Source: MED660 sp002691025 | Lineage (GTDB): Bacteria; Myxococcota_A; UBA9160; UBA4427 | Direction of reading: 5' to 3' | NCBI GenBank assembly: GCA_002170485.2 | Contig: NHDZ02000103.1 | Span: 30,208-94,207, forward strand | Length of the DNA: 64,000 nucleotides | Shown: positions 1 to 8,224 of the stretch, one piece after another | How the letters are laid out: every line of letters starts with the position of its first letter | Position numbering within the stretch: position 1 is the first letter of the stretch | The notes under the pieces: model-generated | Seen by the model: the letters and a program-made list of their open reading frames with translations, nothing else | Database searches by the model: none | Told to the model about the DNA's origin: nothing | Position numbers and translations under genes: made by a program

Positions 1-772
1 TCATCCAGTCCACTTCCTTTTTTGGCGCGGCGAGATCCTCCCCCATGACGCCCGCTGGAGCCAATTCGAAAACCCCGCTTCCCGCACGCTCGAGTGCGTC
101 CCCGATCGCCATGAGTTCATCCTCGGCCGCAAATGTGCCTGGCACGGGTTGTCCATCCAGAGCCCGATGCACCAGCGTACGCGAAGTCGAAAACCCCAAC
201 GCACCTGCCGTGATGGCCTCCTCCACCAGGTTGGCCATCTCCTGGATCTCTTCCGGGTTCGCCGCTTCGTTGTTGGCGCCCCTCTTTCCCATGACGAAGC
301 CTCGAACCGCTCCGTGGGGAACCTGCGTGCCGACATCAACAGCGCGTGGGAATTTCTCCAAGGCATCGAGGTACTCGGGGAAGCTCTCCCAATCCCATTG
401 GATCCCATCGGCCAGAGCCGTTCCGGGAATATCTTCCACGCCCTCCATCAACTCGATCAACCATTCCTTATGATCCGGCCTGACCGGGGCAAAGCCAACG
501 CCGCAGTTTCCCATCACCACCGTAGTCACGCCGTGCCAACACGAAGGAGTCAGTAGAGCATCCCAGGTCGCCTGACCGTCATAGTGGGTATGCACATCCA
601 CGAAACCCGGCGTGACCAGGAGACCCTTCGCGTCGATGGTGTCCCGCGACTTTGCATCACCCAGGTCGCCCACAGCGACGATCCGGTCGCCTTCGATTGC
701 CACATCGGCCTCAAAGGGGGTACCGCCCTTCCCGTCTACGATCGTTCCGTGCTTGATCAGGATATCGAACAT
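1..772 (-). CDS. D-aminoacylase-type amidohydrolase, partial (C-terminus beyond left edge)
   Basis: Reading leftwards from the ATG at 770-772 gives 257 open codons with no stop before the window edge. The N-terminus (MFDILIKHGTIVDGKGG) is the small beta-sandwich typical of dihydroorotase-like amidohydrolases. It is followed by the metal-binding HTH at residues 61-63 (VDVHTHYDGQ) and by MGNCGVGFAPVRP near residue 87. The latter is characteristic of N-acyl-D-amino-acid deacylases and the related AGA-type amidohydrolases. Members hydrolyse N-acyl-D-amino acids or related cyclic amides in the cytoplasm using one or two Zn ions. The substrate cannot be told from this half, because the rest of the metal ligands lie outside the window. 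It is divergent from the oxygenase gene that starts at 872. Confidence 0.85.
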   Translation of the reverse strand, partial: MFDILIKHGTIVDGKGGTPFEADVAIEGDRIVAVGDLGDAKSRDTIDAKGLLVTPGFVDVHTHYDGQATWDALLTPSCWHGVTTVVMGNCGVGFAPVRPDHKEWLIELMEGVEDIPGTALADGIQWDWESFPEYLDALEKFPRAVDVGTQVPHGAVRGFVMGKRGANNEAANPEEIQEMANLVEEAITAGALGFSTSRTLVHRALDGQPVPGTFAAEDELMAIGDALERAGSGVFELAPAGVMGEDLAAPKKEVDWM

Positions 773-871
773 CGTTTTTCCTCCCTGAAAAGCCTTCTTT
801 TAGGCTTCATCGCTGGATCCTAGATTCTATCGGGGGCACCATCCGGAGGGAAGCCAAAACAGGAGCCGAAA

Positions 872-1813
872 ATGAACTCAATCCTCCGGGTGGACCTCCA
901 GGCCGGCGGCCTCTCAGACCAGACAAAAGTCCCTCTGTGGGCCGAGGAACTGCTGAATGGACTCCGGGAGCATGGCTTCGTCAGAGTGGTGGGCCACGAC
1001 GTCTCCGCCCAGCAGATCGCCAAGGCCCGAGATGGCTTCAAACGATTTTTCGGACTTCCGGAAATCGAGAAGGAACTCAGCGGTGGCGTGGAAGGCGGGC
1101 AAAGAGGGTTTACTCCTTATGGGCTCGAACACGCCCGGGATCAGACCTCGCCAGATCAAAAAGAATTCTTCCATGTGGGACAGAATCATCCTCCTGCTGA
1201 CGGAGCCCCTGAGAAATACGCGCAAAATGTCTGGCCTCAAGCGGTTCCTGAATTGAGGGAAGCGACGCTCGAGTTGTTCCAAAAGCTGGAAGAAACGGCC
1301 AGCACCCTTCTTCAGGGTCTGGCCCTCGCCTGCCAACTTCCTGTCGAAACATTTTCCGAAATGATCGAACATGGAAACAGCATCCTTCGTGCGGTCCACT
1401 ATCCTCCCTTGAAGGAAGGAGCCGATCCCGGATCCATGCGCGCCGCGCCCCATGAAGACATCAACCTGATCACACTGGTCTGTGGCGAGACCGATACAGG
1501 ACTCGAAATTCTCGACCGCACCAGCAAATGGATCCCCATCTTGACCACTGAAGATGAGATCGTCGCCGATGTCGGCGACATGTTGGCCCGAATGACCAAC
1601 AACGCATTGCGAGCGACGACCCATCGTGTTGTGGCCCGAGGCACACAACAAGGAAAAAGTCGCTATTCCCTGCCCTTCTTCGCTCATCCGAGGCCCGAAT
1701 GTGACCTCAGCGTATTGAAGGCCTTCCTATCCGGAGATGAACCTCCTCTCTTTCCACCCATCGATGCAGCTCATTTCCTCGAAGACAGACTGAAAGAGAT
1801 CGGTCTGCTCTGA
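872..1813 (+). CDS. Isopenicillin N synthase-like 2-oxoglutarate/Fe(II) oxygenase
   Basis: A 313-residue protein. A DIOX_N-like N-terminal region (about 5-125, including LREHGFVRVVGHDV) is followed by the double-stranded beta-helix core. Visible iron ligands are His194 and Asp196 (HED) and His251 (TTHRVV). The R-x-S pair Arg264/Ser266 (RYSLPFF) is the usual anchor for the 2-oxoglutarate carboxylate. The length and order match the IPNS/gibberellin-oxidase superfamily, whose members hydroxylate or cyclise small metabolites. The substrate is unknown. The start is supported by AGGAG about 8 bases upstream. The DoxX-like gene follows after 24 bases, so co-transcription is likely. Confidence 0.9.
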   Translation: MNSILRVDLQAGGLSDQTKVPLWAEELLNGLREHGFVRVVGHDVSAQQIAKARDGFKRFFGLPEIEKELSGGVEGGQRGFTPYGLEHARDQTSPDQKEFFHVGQNHPPADGAPEKYAQNVWPQAVPELREATLELFQKLEETASTLLQGLALACQLPVETFSEMIEHGNSILRAVHYPPLKEGADPGSMRAAPHEDINLITLVCGETDTGLEILDRTSKWIPILTTEDEIVADVGDMLARMTNNALRATTHRVVARGTQQGKSRYSLPFFAHPRPECDLSVLKAFLSGDEPPLFPPIDAAHFLEDRLKEIGLL

Positions 1814-1837
1814 CTCCTACGAAAGGAAAAGAATTCC

Positions 1838-2236
1838 ATGTCGCGAATCAAGACCGGCCTGCTCTACCTCATGGCTTTCACCTATATGTATGTTGGCTTC
1901 GACCATCTGGTCAACCCGGACTTCTACATCCGGATCATTCCTCCCGCTCTGCCCATGCCAGAGGTGCTCAACGTCATTTCCGGACTCGCAGAAATCGTCC
2001 TGGGCGTCTTCCTCCTGGATTCGCGCACTCGACCTTTCGCGGCACTCGGCGTCATCGCTCTTCTGGTCGCGGTCTTTCCCGCCAACGTCTACATGGCCAC
2101 AGCGAATGTCGGACCCGATGGGCCGGGCACGGGGGCCGGAGCCATCAATTGGGCCAGGCTGCCCTTCCAATTGGTCTTCGCCGCCTGGGCCTGGTGGTAC
2201 GTAGCACCTGAGAGGACAGAGGAGCCCGGCTCGTGA
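1838..2236 (+). CDS. DoxX-like small integral membrane protein
   Basis: 132 residues with about four hydrophobic segments (roughly 6-24, 43-62, 66-85 and 105-125). The motif GFDHLVNPDFYIRIIPP near residue 19 and GLAEIVLGVFLL near 49 are characteristic of the DoxX/DoxD-like membrane family. These proteins sit in the inner membrane and are variously tied to quinone-linked redox or unknown transport roles. No catalytic residues are known for this subgroup. The end overlaps the next start by four bases (GTGA), which indicates translational coupling in a short operon. Confidence 0.8.
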   Translation: MSRIKTGLLYLMAFTYMYVGFDHLVNPDFYIRIIPPALPMPEVLNVISGLAEIVLGVFLLDSRTRPFAALGVIALLVAVFPANVYMATANVGPDGPGTGAGAINWARLPFQLVFAAWAWWYVAPERTEEPGS

Positions 2237-2586
2237 ACTCCAACCAGACTCCTCCCCCGGAAGGAGAAGAGCCCACTGAACGGGAAGAACTGCGCACGCG
2301 CGATATCGTGATGCGCTATTTCGAGGACTCCGCTCTGTGGCCTGTCCTTCTCGTGATCCTCGCGCATGTCGTCGCCGTCGTGGCCTTCATTCTCCTGCTC
2401 GCAGCACGGGACCGGAACTTCGGGGCCATCGGCGCGGCGGGAGGACTCGTCTACCTCTCCTTCAAAATCATGCGATGGGAGTGGAGAGAACAGAGGATGC
2501 TACGCACCTTGAGCGTCACAGTCGTCGTGATCTGGATACTGAGCGCGGTGGCCGCCTACTACGGACACAAATACCACTTTCTTTGA
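2233..2586 (+). CDS. Small membrane protein, unrecognised
   Basis: 117 residues starting with GTG, in a GTGA overlap with the DoxX-like gene. A charged N-terminal tail of about 30 residues, rich in Glu and Pro, precedes three hydrophobic helices (roughly 36-58, 63-80 and 92-110). No family is recognised. The overlap, the consistent codon use and the membrane topology support a real gene co-translated with its neighbour. It may act with the DoxX-like protein, but no function can be assigned. Confidence 0.6.
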   Translation: MNSNQTPPPEGEEPTEREELRTRDIVMRYFEDSALWPVLLVILAHVVAVVAFILLLAARDRNFGAIGAAGGLVYLSFKIMRWEWREQRMLRTLSVTVVVIWILSAVAAYYGHKYHFL

Positions 2587-2659
2587 GACGAACCCGCCGA
2601 AAGACGAACCGGTACTGATCTTGCTCCCCGAAAGGCTTCAAAGCGAGAACCGCGAGAAA

Positions 2660-2896
2660 ATGACGCAGCAACCTGAAGAGGAATACGAGAACCGATCCGG
2701 CCTGCGCACGCTCATCGCCGTAGCAAGGGATCACCCCTTCCTGGCGGGCACGCTAGGCGTCATGATGGGCATTGGCTCCATCGCCGCCTGGTCCTTGATG
2801 CCAGAAGAAATATCCAGCCTGAGACGAATCCTCGGAGGCGCCCTGCTGGGCCTCGTCTCCTGGCTGCTCGTCATGATGGGGAGGCTGCTCGATTGA
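2660..2896 (+). CDS. Small two-helix membrane protein, unrecognised
   Basis: 78 residues if the ATG at 2660 is used; the frame stays open upstream to a TTG at 2621, which has no better ribosome site. A polar N-terminus (about 25 residues) is followed by two hydrophobic segments, FLAGTLGVMMGIGSIAAWSL and ILGGALLGLVSWLLVMMG. No family is recognised. It lies 73 bases after the preceding membrane gene and is convergent with the cytochrome oxidase operon. It is kept because of the clean membrane topology and the same-strand context. Confidence 0.5.
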   Translation: MTQQPEEEYENRSGLRTLIAVARDHPFLAGTLGVMMGIGSIAAWSLMPEEISSLRRILGGALLGLVSWLLVMMGRLLD

Positions 2897-2927
2897 GCGA
2901 GGGCCGATCCCTGGAACTCGGAAATAG

Positions 2928-3185
2928 CTATCTATCTCCGAATCGCCCTTCCTGCTCTTCTTTCTCGAGGGTGCGCCGGATATACCAGCCCACCACCAGA
3001 AAAAGCATCCCGATCGGCAAGAATGTCATGAAGGCCGTGGTTCCTACAAAGGCTTTGCGGGTCGATTCCGTCTGAACCGAACCACACACCGCGCAGGCCT
3101 CAGCCCAGGAAGGCACCACAAAGAGTACAAGCAGGGCCGAACACAAGAGCATGACCGCGCAGGCCAACTTCCTCATACCCATCAT
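2928..3185 (-). CDS. CxxC single-span membrane protein at the end of the cox operon
   Basis: 85 residues. The ATG at 3185 overlaps the stop of the upstream subunit III gene (ATGA), so the two are translationally coupled; in-frame ATGs also exist at 3182 and 3176. A signal-like helix (about 8-28) is followed by EACAVCGS, a CxxC pair predicted to face the periplasm. A second helix (about 45-65) precedes a charged tail (RRTLEKEEQEG). The context and the exported CxxC suggest a small accessory or copper/thiol assembly factor for the oxidase, but that is inference. No named family is recognised. Confidence 0.65.
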   Translation of the reverse strand: MMGMRKLACAVMLLCSALLVLFVVPSWAEACAVCGSVQTESTRKAFVGTTAFMTFLPIGMLFLVVGWYIRRTLEKEEQEGRFGDR

Positions 3186-3787
3186 AGATAGACCACTCCG
3201 TAGACAATGGGCCAGACACCCACCACGAAGAACCAGAATATCTCTGTTGCTCCAAAGAATCCCGGGGTCAGGTACCCGTTCTGCAAGCGTGTCGTGGCCA
3301 TGGCAAGCAAACCAATGGCCCCAAATGCATGAACGGCATGCACCCCGACGATGAGGTAGAAAAAGGCACCATAGGTGCTTGAGAACAGGGTCAGACCTTC
3401 GCCAAGCAGCCTCACCCACTCGTAGCCCTGCACCACTACGAAAATGCTGCCCAACGCCAGAGCCACCCACATGGGTCTCAACATGGCCGATCGATTGCCT
3501 TTATGGAAAGCCCGGTGAGCCAATATCAAGGCCACGCCGCTTGCAAGCAAGACCACCGAGTTGAGGGCGGTGGCCTCCACGGGAAGCCGGGGCTGGCCAG
3601 GCGGTGGCCAGATCGGAGCGGAGGCCTTCGCGATGGTAAAAGCGCTGATCATGCCAGCAAAGAGCATGATCTCAGTCAGTACGAAGAGCAGCATTCCCAG
3701 GACGCCATGCGGCACGACCTGCTTCCGAACGGTGCGATCGATGGGCTCAAGCCCATCGGGGCCTTGCGATCCAGCAACCATCGACAT
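3182..3787 (-). CDS. Heme-copper oxidase subunit III (second paralogue)
   Basis: 201 residues with five predicted helices, the short prokaryotic form of subunit III. The sequence HGVLGMLLFVLTEIMLFAGM near residue 27 resembles the conserved helix bearing the Glu that binds lipid in CoxC proteins. GYEWVRL near 125, the GVHAVHAFGAIGLL helix near 150 and the C-terminal EIFWFFVVGVWPIVYGVVYL are also classic. Subunit III stabilises the catalytic subunit I and proton uptake. This is the more divergent of two subunit III genes in the operon and lies three bases downstream of the subunit IV gene. Confidence 0.88.
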   Translation of the reverse strand: MSMVAGSQGPDGLEPIDRTVRKQVVPHGVLGMLLFVLTEIMLFAGMISAFTIAKASAPIWPPPGQPRLPVEATALNSVVLLASGVALILAHRAFHKGNRSAMLRPMWVALALGSIFVVVQGYEWVRLLGEGLTLFSSTYGAFFYLIVGVHAVHAFGAIGLLAMATTRLQNGYLTPGFFGATEIFWFFVVGVWPIVYGVVYL

Positions 3788-3790
3788 GAC

Positions 3791-4168
3791 CTAGTGGCTC
3801 TCCTCGTCCGCGGCCCCATGACCTTCATCATGCTGAGCCACTGGCGGCATGTACTGCCATTCGCTTTCGATCTTGTACCAGTTCTCTCCGTTGCTTTTGT
3901 AGATATCGGAGGCCGTGCCCGCAATGAAGAGCATCATGAAGACCAGACACGTAACCATGACGTAGGTCACGAACTTCGGCGCATCACCCAGATGCATGAA
4001 TTTCTGTACCACGATGTAAGCCTTCACGAAGGCGATGCCGAATGCTGTAATCAGGGTGATCCAGAGAATTTCCAGTTCCGGACCCGCAACGCTGATCGCC
4101 AGCAAGACCACCAGAATGGCCCAGATCTTTACGTAATTTGTGTGATGTTCTTCATGTTCTTCTGACAT
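3791..4168 (-). CDS. Cytochrome c oxidase subunit IV, prokaryotic type
   Basis: 125 residues from the ATG at 4168. The longer open frame to 4237 runs into the upstream gene and lacks a ribosome site. The His/Glu-rich N-terminus (MSEEHEEHH) is followed by three helices (about 15-32, 37-57 and 69-88), the pattern of the bacterial CtaF/COX4_pro family. Within it, FGIAFVKAYIVVQKFMHLGDA is the conserved K/F-rich loop. An extra periplasmic or cytoplasmic tail of about 35 residues, ending EGHGAADEESH, is longer than the family norm. It is a small structural subunit lying between the two subunit III genes. Confidence 0.85.
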   Translation of the reverse strand: MSEEHEEHHTNYVKIWAILVVLLAISVAGPELEILWITLITAFGIAFVKAYIVVQKFMHLGDAPKFVTYVMVTCLVFMMLFIAGTASDIYKSNGENWYKIESEWQYMPPVAQHDEGHGAADEESH

Positions 4169-4176
4169 GGGATTCC

Positions 4177-4746
4177 CTACTTCGCGATATAGAGGAGCGG
4201 AAAAAGGAAGATCCATACGACATCGACAAAGTGCCAATAGATCCCGATCAATTCCACGCGCTGAAGTTCAAGGCCCTTCGCAGCGTCCTTGGCCACGACA
4301 GCCATGATGATGGCACCCGCAATCACATGCGAAGCATGAATCCCAGCCGCCGTGTAATAGAACGACCAGAACGTATTCGTCGTAATGGTCATGCCATGAC
4401 TGATCTCGTAGTTCCATTCGTACCCTTTGATCATGAGGAAGCAGAGCGCACCTCCGATCGTGAAGAGCAGGAATCGAGCCGCTTTCTTCCCGTCCCCTTT
4501 CTCGGCGGCCTGATGGGCCAGAACCGCAAAGAGGCTGGAAGTCAGCAAGACGAATGTATTGACCGTGCCGATGGCCGTATTGGTATTCGCAGCATGCCCC
4601 GCCCAGGCGTCATGCGAGAGGCGGTACATGAGATACGCAGCCAACAAACCGCCGAAGATCACGATTTCAGAGGCGACAATCCACCAGACGGCCAGAAGAC
4701 CCGTGGGAATTCCAGCCGCACTACGCGTTGTGGCGACGGGTTTCAT
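4177..4746 (-). CDS. Heme-copper oxidase subunit III (first paralogue)
   Basis: 189 residues from the ATG at 4746, preceded by GAGAGG; a TTG at 4785 could extend it by 13 residues. Five helices are visible. Family marks are WWIVASEIVIFGGLLAAYLM near residue 20, GYEWNYEISHGM near 107, the helix YYTAAGIHASHVIAGAII near 130, and a C-terminal YWHFVDVVWIFLFPLLYI typical of CoxC. It is immediately downstream of coxA and follows the usual subunit order. It is more canonical than the second subunit III at 3182-3787. Confidence 0.9.
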   Translation of the reverse strand: MKPVATTRSAAGIPTGLLAVWWIVASEIVIFGGLLAAYLMYRLSHDAWAGHAANTNTAIGTVNTFVLLTSSLFAVLAHQAAEKGDGKKAARFLLFTIGGALCFLMIKGYEWNYEISHGMTITTNTFWSFYYTAAGIHASHVIAGAIIMAVVAKDAAKGLELQRVELIGIYWHFVDVVWIFLFPLLYIAK

Positions 4747-4837
4747 TGATTTTCGTATTCCTCTCGCACTTTCATCATTGTCCAAAGACCCTCAAGTCCC
4801 CGAGCCACGGAGGTCGGGACTCCTACCGAACCGACTA

Positions 4838-6550
4838 TCAATTCGGTTCATCCTGGGGCCAATAGTCCTTCTCCCGGCCCGGAACGCTGTACTCGTAAGG
4901 CCCTCGGTACACAGTGGGAAGGACCTTCCAGTTTCCATGGGGCGGGGGCGACTCTGCTGTCCACTCCAAGGTGTTCGCCTTCCAGGGATTCTTGCCCGCC
5001 TTTTCGCCCCTCATCAAGCTGATGATGAAGTTGTAGAAGAAGACGACCTGGAATCCGAGCATCACCACCAGGGAAACGGTGGCGAGAATCCGAAGATCCT
5101 GCATGCCCTCGCCCGCCAGCGCCGGGAAGTTCTGGAAATCATAGATCCGACGATGCTGGCCGCCCGCTCCCAGGAAGAAGAGCGGGATGAAGATGAAGTT
5201 GAAGGGGATGATCGTGCCCCAGAAATGCAGCTTCCCGAGTCGATCACTCATCATCTTTCCAAACATCTTGGGAAACCAGTACGTCACGCCCGCATAGGTT
5301 CCGATGATCGCGATGGGGAAGAATGTGTAATGGAAATGAGCCAGCACGAAATACGTGTCATGCATGTAGATATCGGCGCCGCTCGCTCCCAGGAAGATGC
5401 CGGTCACACCACCGATCAAGAACTCGAAGATGAAGGCCAGAGCCCACAGCATCGGTGTGGTCAAACGAATCGCCCCACCGTAGAGAGTGGCGATGTACAC
5501 GAACATCATCTCGGCGATCGGGATCGAGATCAAGAGAGTCGTCAAGGTGAAGACGTTCGCCATTCTCGGGTCGATGCCTGAAATGAACTGGTGATGAGCC
5601 CATACACAGAAGCTCAGGACGCCCGTACCGATGGCTGTATTAAGGACGGTTCGATAGGCAAAAAGCTTCTTGCGGGAAAAAACGGTGATGATCTCGGCCG
5701 TAATCCCCACCGCCGGCAAAAGCACCACATAGACTTCAGGGTGACCAAAAAACCAGAACAGATGCTGCCAGAGAACGGGGTCGCCACCCCGGTTCGGGTC
5801 GTAAAACGCGGTGTGCAACTGCTGGTCGAAGATCAGCATGATGGCACCGGCCAGAAGCGGGCCCACTGAGACCATGAACAAGATGCTCGCGATCACGATC
5901 ATCCAGATCACCATGGGGATATCATAGAGCTTCATGCCCGGAGCACGGGAATTCATCGCTGTCGTGATGAAGTTGATCCCGCCCAGCAAGAAGGCAATGA
6001 ACTCAATCCCGACGGCTCCAATGAAGAGCGAGGAGCCCAAGGGGGTCAGGTTGTATTCAGCCTTGGCTGAAAGAGGAGGATACGTGGTCCACGCCCCACC
6101 GAATCCACCACCCTCTACAAAAAACGATGAGAGGAGGACGATCGCACTCACCAGGAACACCTGGTAGGAAAGCCGATTGATCTTCGGGAAGACCATGTCA
6201 TCACAGCCCACCATCAGGGGAATCAGGTAGTTCCCGAAGGCCGCAATCAATACCGGCATGGCAACCCAGAAAATCATGATCGCGCCATGATTCGTCACCA
6301 ACGCCACATAATTGGCCGGCGTAACAATGCCGAAGAAAGGCACATCCATGCCCGGGAAGGCCAACTGCATGCGGAACGCGTAGGCCATGAAGCCGCCGAT
6401 AAGCGCCATCGCCATACCCGTAAACATGTACTGCATGGCGATCACCTTGTGATCGGTGGAGAGGAGATACTTGCTTACGAAGCTCTGCTCTCCATGATGG
6501 TGATCGTCTTCGTGCCCCGGATCGGGCTGGGTGGGGATTAGTTCAGCCAT
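4838..6550 (-). CDS. coxA: Cytochrome c oxidase subunit I (aa3-type)
   Basis: 570 residues with 12 transmembrane helices, the normal length. Heme and copper ligands are visible. His88 in TNHGAIM is a low-spin heme ligand, and GHPEVY at 269-274 gives the CuB His270 cross-linked to Tyr274. His319-His320 (WAHHQF) are CuB ligands, and HDTYFVLAHFHYTFF carries the two heme ligands of helix X. Glu272 inside GHPEVY marks the A1 class of proton-pumping oxidases. It catalyses oxygen reduction with electrons from cytochrome c at the CuA subunit. It lies three bases after coxB and is translated as part of the operon. Confidence 0.97.
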   Translation of the reverse strand: MAELIPTQPDPGHEDDHHHGEQSFVSKYLLSTDHKVIAMQYMFTGMAMALIGGFMAYAFRMQLAFPGMDVPFFGIVTPANYVALVTNHGAIMIFWVAMPVLIAAFGNYLIPLMVGCDDMVFPKINRLSYQVFLVSAIVLLSSFFVEGGGFGGAWTTYPPLSAKAEYNLTPLGSSLFIGAVGIEFIAFLLGGINFITTAMNSRAPGMKLYDIPMVIWMIVIASILFMVSVGPLLAGAIMLIFDQQLHTAFYDPNRGGDPVLWQHLFWFFGHPEVYVVLLPAVGITAEIITVFSRKKLFAYRTVLNTAIGTGVLSFCVWAHHQFISGIDPRMANVFTLTTLLISIPIAEMMFVYIATLYGGAIRLTTPMLWALAFIFEFLIGGVTGIFLGASGADIYMHDTYFVLAHFHYTFFPIAIIGTYAGVTYWFPKMFGKMMSDRLGKLHFWGTIIPFNFIFIPLFFLGAGGQHRRIYDFQNFPALAGEGMQDLRILATVSLVVMLGFQVVFFYNFIISLMRGEKAGKNPWKANTLEWTAESPPPHGNWKVLPTVYRGPYEYSVPGREKDYWPQDEPN

Positions 6551-6553
6551 TTC

Positions 6554-7261
6554 TCAGTTTTCTCCCACTTGAGGTGCAACCGCCGCAAACTTGACCGGGG
6601 ATTGTTCAGTCATCCAGGCTGCATGGTCGGCGGCACTCTCCACGACGAGTCTCGCCGGCATGAGGCCATGACCAATGCCACAGATTTCCGCACATTGGAT
6701 ATCGAATTCGCCCAACAAGGTGGGCGTGAACCAGCCTGTGATGACTCGTCCCGGAATTGCATCCTGCTTGAGACGGAATACCGGTACAGAGAAATCGTGC
6801 ATCACATCATTGGAAGTGAGGTGGTAGTGGTACACCGCATCTTTTTCCAATCGGAGTTCGTTTACGGTGTGAATATCATCCGCAGTGTCGAAATTCCCAT
6901 CCTGCCCCGGGTGGACGAAAGTCCAGGCCCACTGCTGGGTGATGACCCGGACTTCTCGGTCGGGCTCGGGCAGATGCTGCTTGATGTCGTACCAGACACG
7001 CACCGCACCCCAGATGATGAAGACGTCGCACACCAAGACGAGGAGGTGGGGAATCGTGATCCAGCGCTTCTGGGATTTCTCCTCTCCCGTAATGTACTGA
7101 GCAGTCCCCTCATTCCCGCTGACCCGGAATTTGAAGACCAGCCAGAAAAATACGCCTGAGCTGATGAGAAACCACACGCCTACGATCCAGAAGATCATAT
7201 CGAACAGGAAGTCGATATCTCCTGCGTAGGTCGACCCTTGGGCCAGATAGCTTTGGATCAT
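6554..7261 (-). CDS. coxB: Cytochrome c oxidase subunit II with CuA site
   Basis: 235 residues. Two N-terminal helices (about 18-43 and 72-92) anchor a periplasmic cupredoxin domain. All CuA ligands are present: His155 (VMHDFSVP), and the block C190-A-E-I-C194-G-I-G-H198-G-L-M201. The aromatic electron-entry segment WAWTF is at 111-115. A short insert, GQDGNFDTADDI, near 119-130 resembles the acidic loop that docks cytochrome c or binds calcium. Subunit II takes electrons from cytochrome c and passes them to heme a. No fused heme-c domain is present, so the separate cytochrome gene upstream probably supplies the donor. Confidence 0.96.
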   Translation of the reverse strand: MIQSYLAQGSTYAGDIDFLFDMIFWIVGVWFLISSGVFFWLVFKFRVSGNEGTAQYITGEEKSQKRWITIPHLLVLVCDVFIIWGAVRVWYDIKQHLPEPDREVRVITQQWAWTFVHPGQDGNFDTADDIHTVNELRLEKDAVYHYHLTSNDVMHDFSVPVFRLKQDAIPGRVITGWFTPTLLGEFDIQCAEICGIGHGLMPARLVVESAADHAAWMTEQSPVKFAAVAPQVGEN

Positions 7262-7273
7262 TTCTTAATGCCT

Positions 7274-7378
7274 CTACAAGATAAAAAGGAAGACGGACGC
7301 AATGAATGCGCAAATTCCCGCCATGCTGATGTAAAAGATTCTTTGTGCGAGATCCGACGGCTCGTATGCTTTGGACAT
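7274..7378 (-). CDS. 34-residue membrane peptide in the cox operon
   Basis: A short open frame from ATG (7376-7378) to TAG encodes MSKAYEPSDLAQRIFYISMA followed by one hydrophobic helix ending in FLFIL. It lies between the cytochrome c gene and coxB, 12 bases upstream of coxB. The polar head with a single span resembles small accessory subunits of heme-copper oxidases such as CcoQ-like peptides, but no homology is claimed. Support comes from its position in a tight operon, its coherent topology and the otherwise unexplained 180-base gap. The ribosome site is weak (GAAAGAAA). Confidence 0.5.
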   Translation of the reverse strand: MSKAYEPSDLAQRIFYISMAGICAFIASVFLFIL

Positions 7379-7441
7379 TTTCTTTCAATGCTCCCACGGC
7401 TTTTTCCGGCGACTGAGCCGAAATTGCCTCGGATGGATCGA

Positions 7442-8113
7442 CTAGGGTTGTTCTTGGACGTTGAGCGTCGTGATATAGGCGACCACGTCCTTGATCGCCT
7501 GTTCGTTGGGCAGGAGGTTCGACATTCCGCGCATCATCACCGCATTGGTGTTCTGGGGATTCCAACCACGAATGCCCGCTTTGAACTTTTCGAGTGAAGA
7601 CACGAGATACCAATCGCTCATGTGCACCAAAGGAGGGGCGTTCATGGTCTTCATCCCCTGGCCCTCCGGCCCGTGACAAGACGCGCAGGTCGCATACAGG
7701 GCCTTGCCCGTCACCGGGTCGCCGCCCTCGACCACCGCCGGCGGATCGACCTTGGGCATGGCCGACACATAAGCGGCCACGGCGGAGACGTCTTCATCAG
7801 ATTTCAGCCAACGGGACATCGGGTGCATCCGCAGCCCCCCTACGTCCTGCCAATTCGTCCCGCGAATCCCGCTCCTGAAGTTCAAGAGTTGAGCATTCAC
7901 ATACCATTCGTCCAGCCCGGCAATGGCCGGCGCCAGATAGAGCTGAGCCCCCATGCCATTTTCAGTATGGCACTGCGCGCACAAAGCGTAGAGCTGCTTT
8001 CCACGCGCCATGTCGTTGGCGCTCGCTTGAGAAGCCGCGAAGAGTGCCACCCAGGCGACACAAGCCAGAAGCACTCCTCTAGAAACTCGTATGATGCTGA
8101 ATTGTCTAGTCAT
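7442..8113 (-). CDS. Di-heme cytochrome c (c4-like), periplasmic electron donor
   Basis: 223 residues with an N-terminal signal helix (about 10-32, ending ASQASA). There are two class I cytochrome c domains, each with a CxxCH heme site: CAQCH at 45-49 and CASCH at 143-147. Likely axial methionines lie in LRMHPMS near 95-100 and in the LPNEQ-preceding MMRGMS near 198. The tandem domain arrangement is that of cytochrome c4. As first gene of the oxidase operon it is the probable donor to the CuA site of CoxB, replacing a fused cytochrome domain. Confidence 0.93.
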   Translation of the reverse strand: MTRQFSIIRVSRGVLLACVAWVALFAASQASANDMARGKQLYALCAQCHTENGMGAQLYLAPAIAGLDEWYVNAQLLNFRSGIRGTNWQDVGGLRMHPMSRWLKSDEDVSAVAAYVSAMPKVDPPAVVEGGDPVTGKALYATCASCHGPEGQGMKTMNAPPLVHMSDWYLVSSLEKFKAGIRGWNPQNTNAVMMRGMSNLLPNEQAIKDVVAYITTLNVQEQP

Positions 8114-8204
8114 TTCCCTCTACATGCCCGAAGAACACGGGGGGTCCGAGCAACCCGGCTCGAGACAGCACGCCCTGATGTTTATCCCGTTCTTAAGAGT
8201 ACAT

Positions 8205-8224
8205 GGCCCACTCCAAAGTGGGCC
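8205..8224. repeat. Perfect inverted repeat upstream of the cytochrome c gene
   Basis: GGCCCACT-CCAA-AGTGGGCC is an 8+4+8 palindrome centred about 100 bases upstream of the first cox operon gene (ATG at 8113). It lies in the 280-base gap that separates the operon from the sterol desaturase-like gene. No T-run follows on either strand, so it is not a clear terminator. It could be a regulator site or an RNA hairpin in the operon leader. Nothing else is seen in that gap. Confidence 0.35.

Noticed and set aside
914..1687. 257-codon open frame on the minus strand inside the IPNS-like oxygenase
   Set aside because: It is antisense to a gene with intact iron and 2OG ligands, has no family sequence and is a product of GC-rich codon use.
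4559..5581. 340-codon plus-strand frame opposite coxA
   Set aside because: It runs antisense to highly conserved subunit I helices. Its translation is rich in His, Arg and Asp without any domain.
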